From the NCBI GenBank assembly GCA_934271365.1, contig CAKQRI010000011.1:1-45162 (forward strand): DNA of 45,162 nt. The letters are read 5' to 3'. The position numbers and the translations under genes are program-made. Shown here piece by piece: positions 44,016 to 45,162 of this stretch (position 1 is the stretch's first letter; the number at the start of each line of letters is the position of its first letter). The notes under the pieces were generated by a model. That model was given only the letters and a program-made list of their open reading frames with translations. It was not told the DNA's origin and ran no database searches. This DNA comes from an uncultured Spirochaetales bacterium. GTDB lineage: Bacteria; Spirochaetota; Spirochaetia; Sphaerochaetales; Sphaerochaetaceae.

Positions 44016-44516
44016 TTAGAAATTGTAAGTTGCACCGATTGATCCAGAGATTCCGAATCCAGCATTGAGCTCTGGGACTACCTGGAAAGTCACGCCAGGA
44101 GCGACTCTGAGGAACAATGATACTGGAACCTTAGGGAATATATATGTGAGCTTGAGTGGAACAAGGACGCCAACATACATTGAAAATGGATCAGAGAATC
44201 TGAAAGCAAGATCAGCACCAAGACCAACAGTGAAAGGCATAGCACCATCGAACTTGCACTGCTTTGCAACATCAATGATCTCATAGTTTGCAGCAGCTTC
44301 AACATCAAGACCTGAGCCATTGAGAACACCAAAGCCTACAATGCCTTCAAGGTCGAACTTTCCAAGCCCATAGTTAACGATAACACCAGTGTTTGTACCA
44401 GCATTAAGACCGATTGCAAAGGAATCCTTCTTGCTTGCGCCCTTATATGAAGTAGCAGCAAAAGCAGAAGAAACAACAAGCAATGCAACAAGTGCAATTG
44501 TCAGAATTTTCTTCAT
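44016..44516 (-). CDS. Outer-membrane beta-barrel-like protein
   Basis: 166 aa from ATG 44516 (MKKILTIALVALL), with AGGAG ten bases upstream; the longer frame to 44561 is not needed. Signal peptide ending AFA. The mature chain alternates hydrophobic and polar residues in short strands with Gly turns (GLNAGTNTGVIVNYGLGKF; GFGISGSIGATYNF) and ends in Phe, as outer-membrane barrels do. About eight strands would fit. Function unknown; abundant small OMPs with this look are common in spirochaetes. Confirms a diderm envelope. Confidence 0.75.
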   Translation of the reverse strand: MKKILTIALVALLVVSSAFAATSYKGASKKDSFAIGLNAGTNTGVIVNYGLGKFDLEGIVGFGVLNGSGLDVEAAANYEIIDVAKQCKFDGAMPFTVGLGADLAFRFSDPFSMYVGVLVPLKLTYIFPKVPVSLFLRVAPGVTFQVVPELNAGFGISGSIGATYNF

Positions 44517-44633
44517 ATTCTTTTCTCTCCTGTTTTCTATAGTAATAAACTTCAAAGACAAAAGTAAATATGGTTTTTATTCTACAAAATTAAATATTTT
44601 TGTATAGCAATTGCCATTTTCCCTTTATGCTCT

Positions 44634-44661
44634 TTGAAAATAATAATGCACTCTGTATAAT
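44634..44661 (+). promoter_or_regulatory. rlmN promoter
   Basis: TTGAAA (44634-44639), 16-base spacer, perfect TATAAT (44656-44661); leader about 10 bases with GGGGAG. Confidence 0.75.
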
Positions 44662-44677
44662 AGCATGGGGAGTTCAT

Positions 44678-45162
44678 ATGGCCACTTTATATGCAAAGAG
44701 TTATAGCGAGATTGCAGAGCTTCTTGCTCTTGATAAGCCATTCCAGGCAAAAATTGTATATCAGAATCTTACAAAAGGCGTTACACGCTTTGAGGATATG
44801 ACAAGCCTTCCTAAAGCTGTAAGAGACAGGCTGAAAGCAAAACACGAAGACGCTCTCACTACATCTGTGATTGCAAAGAGCGAAGGAGACAGCGCTGTAA
44901 AGCTTGCACTTAAGCTATCCGATGATCTTATCATAGAATGTGTAAGGCTCTCAGATGGAGAGGGACGATACACAGCATGCCTTTCTTCCCAGGTCGGATG
45001 TGCAATGGGATGCGCATTCTGCAAGACAGGAACAATGGGACTTGTAAGGAATCTTGAAGCAGGTGAGATTATTGAGGAATTCATACAGCTTGAGAAGCTC
45101 GGTGAGAGAATAAGCCATGTGGTCTTCATGGGAATGGGAGAGCCATTTGCAAACTTCCAGGA
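44678..45162 (+). CDS. rlmN: Dual-specificity 23S rRNA/tRNA methyltransferase RlmN, N-terminal part
   Basis: Runs off the right edge; 161 codons are visible from ATG 44678, which has GGGGAG at good spacing. After an N-terminal RNA-binding region come RYTACLSSQVGCAMGCAFCKTG, cited here by the radical-SAM CxxxCxxC motif C-AMG-C-AF-C, and VVFMGMGEPFANF. RlmN methylates A2503 of 23S rRNA and A37 of some tRNAs at C2. The single upstream neighbour is the divergent outer-membrane gene. Confidence 0.95.
   Translation, partial: MATLYAKSYSEIAELLALDKPFQAKIVYQNLTKGVTRFEDMTSLPKAVRDRLKAKHEDALTTSVIAKSEGDSAVKLALKLSDDLIIECVRLSDGEGRYTACLSSQVGCAMGCAFCKTGTMGLVRNLEAGEIIEEFIQLEKLGERISHVVFMGMGEPFANFQ

Overview
The window reads as chromosomal DNA of an anaerobic, host-associated diderm, most likely a spirochaete of the Sphaerochaeta/Treponema type. 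This rests on family impressions, not on a search: solute-binding proteins with a VFA/FA signal-peptide end followed by Gly-Thr-Lys/Ser-Glu, a long (~500 aa) serine hydroxymethyltransferase, a lipoprotein plus a small outer-membrane beta-barrel-like protein, and LplABC/YesMN-style sugar systems.

The left half (1-22.7 kb) is a glycan-use region. Two ABC sugar importers lacking ATPase genes lie on the minus strand (binding protein 2149-3708 with permeases 1141-2073 and 270-1130, followed by the start of a membrane sensor protein; binding protein 10598-11983 with permeases 9610-10518 and 8733-9599). The second importer operon continues into two tandem ~790-800 aa paralogues of unassigned family (8728 to 3905). 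A divergent YesN/YesM-type two-component pair (12144-15376, plus) sits next to it. Then come a GH88 unsaturated glucuronyl hydrolase, a PHP/DUF3604 protein, a Cys-type sulfatase, a DUF2264 protein and a NahK-like sugar kinase. None of the catabolic enzymes has a visible signal peptide. The picture is import of sulfated, uronate-containing oligosaccharides (glycosaminoglycan-like) and their breakdown inside the cell.

The middle (22.7-28.2 kb) holds a HAD-phosphatase/cytidine-deaminase fusion overlapping a dihydropyrimidinase-like gene, glyA, and an AAA/DUF4143 ATPase preceded by three 23-bp iterons. From 28.5 kb onward the genes are mostly housekeeping: infA, an Smr-domain protein with repeated short motifs, a CBS-ACT protein, tRNA-Arg(CCU), topA with an upstream secreted protein, a lipoprotein, rpsD, an RluA-family pseudouridine synthase, a GH13 amylase with its TetR regulator, a cytoplasmic GH2 enzyme, ychF, hflX, an outer-membrane-type protein and the start of rlmN.

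Regulatory structure is unusually legible. The two importer promoters share a three-block element; both importer operons carry a hairpin between the binding-protein and permease genes; TetR-type palindromes precede both tetR and the amylase; several intrinsic terminators are clear; and at least six genes have a -10 hexamer only 6-7 bases before ATG with no Shine-Dalgarno, which suggests leaderless mRNAs. The most novel material is the tandem 800-aa family in its intracellular sulfated-glycan locus, the six-copy motif in the Smr protein, and the shared operators.
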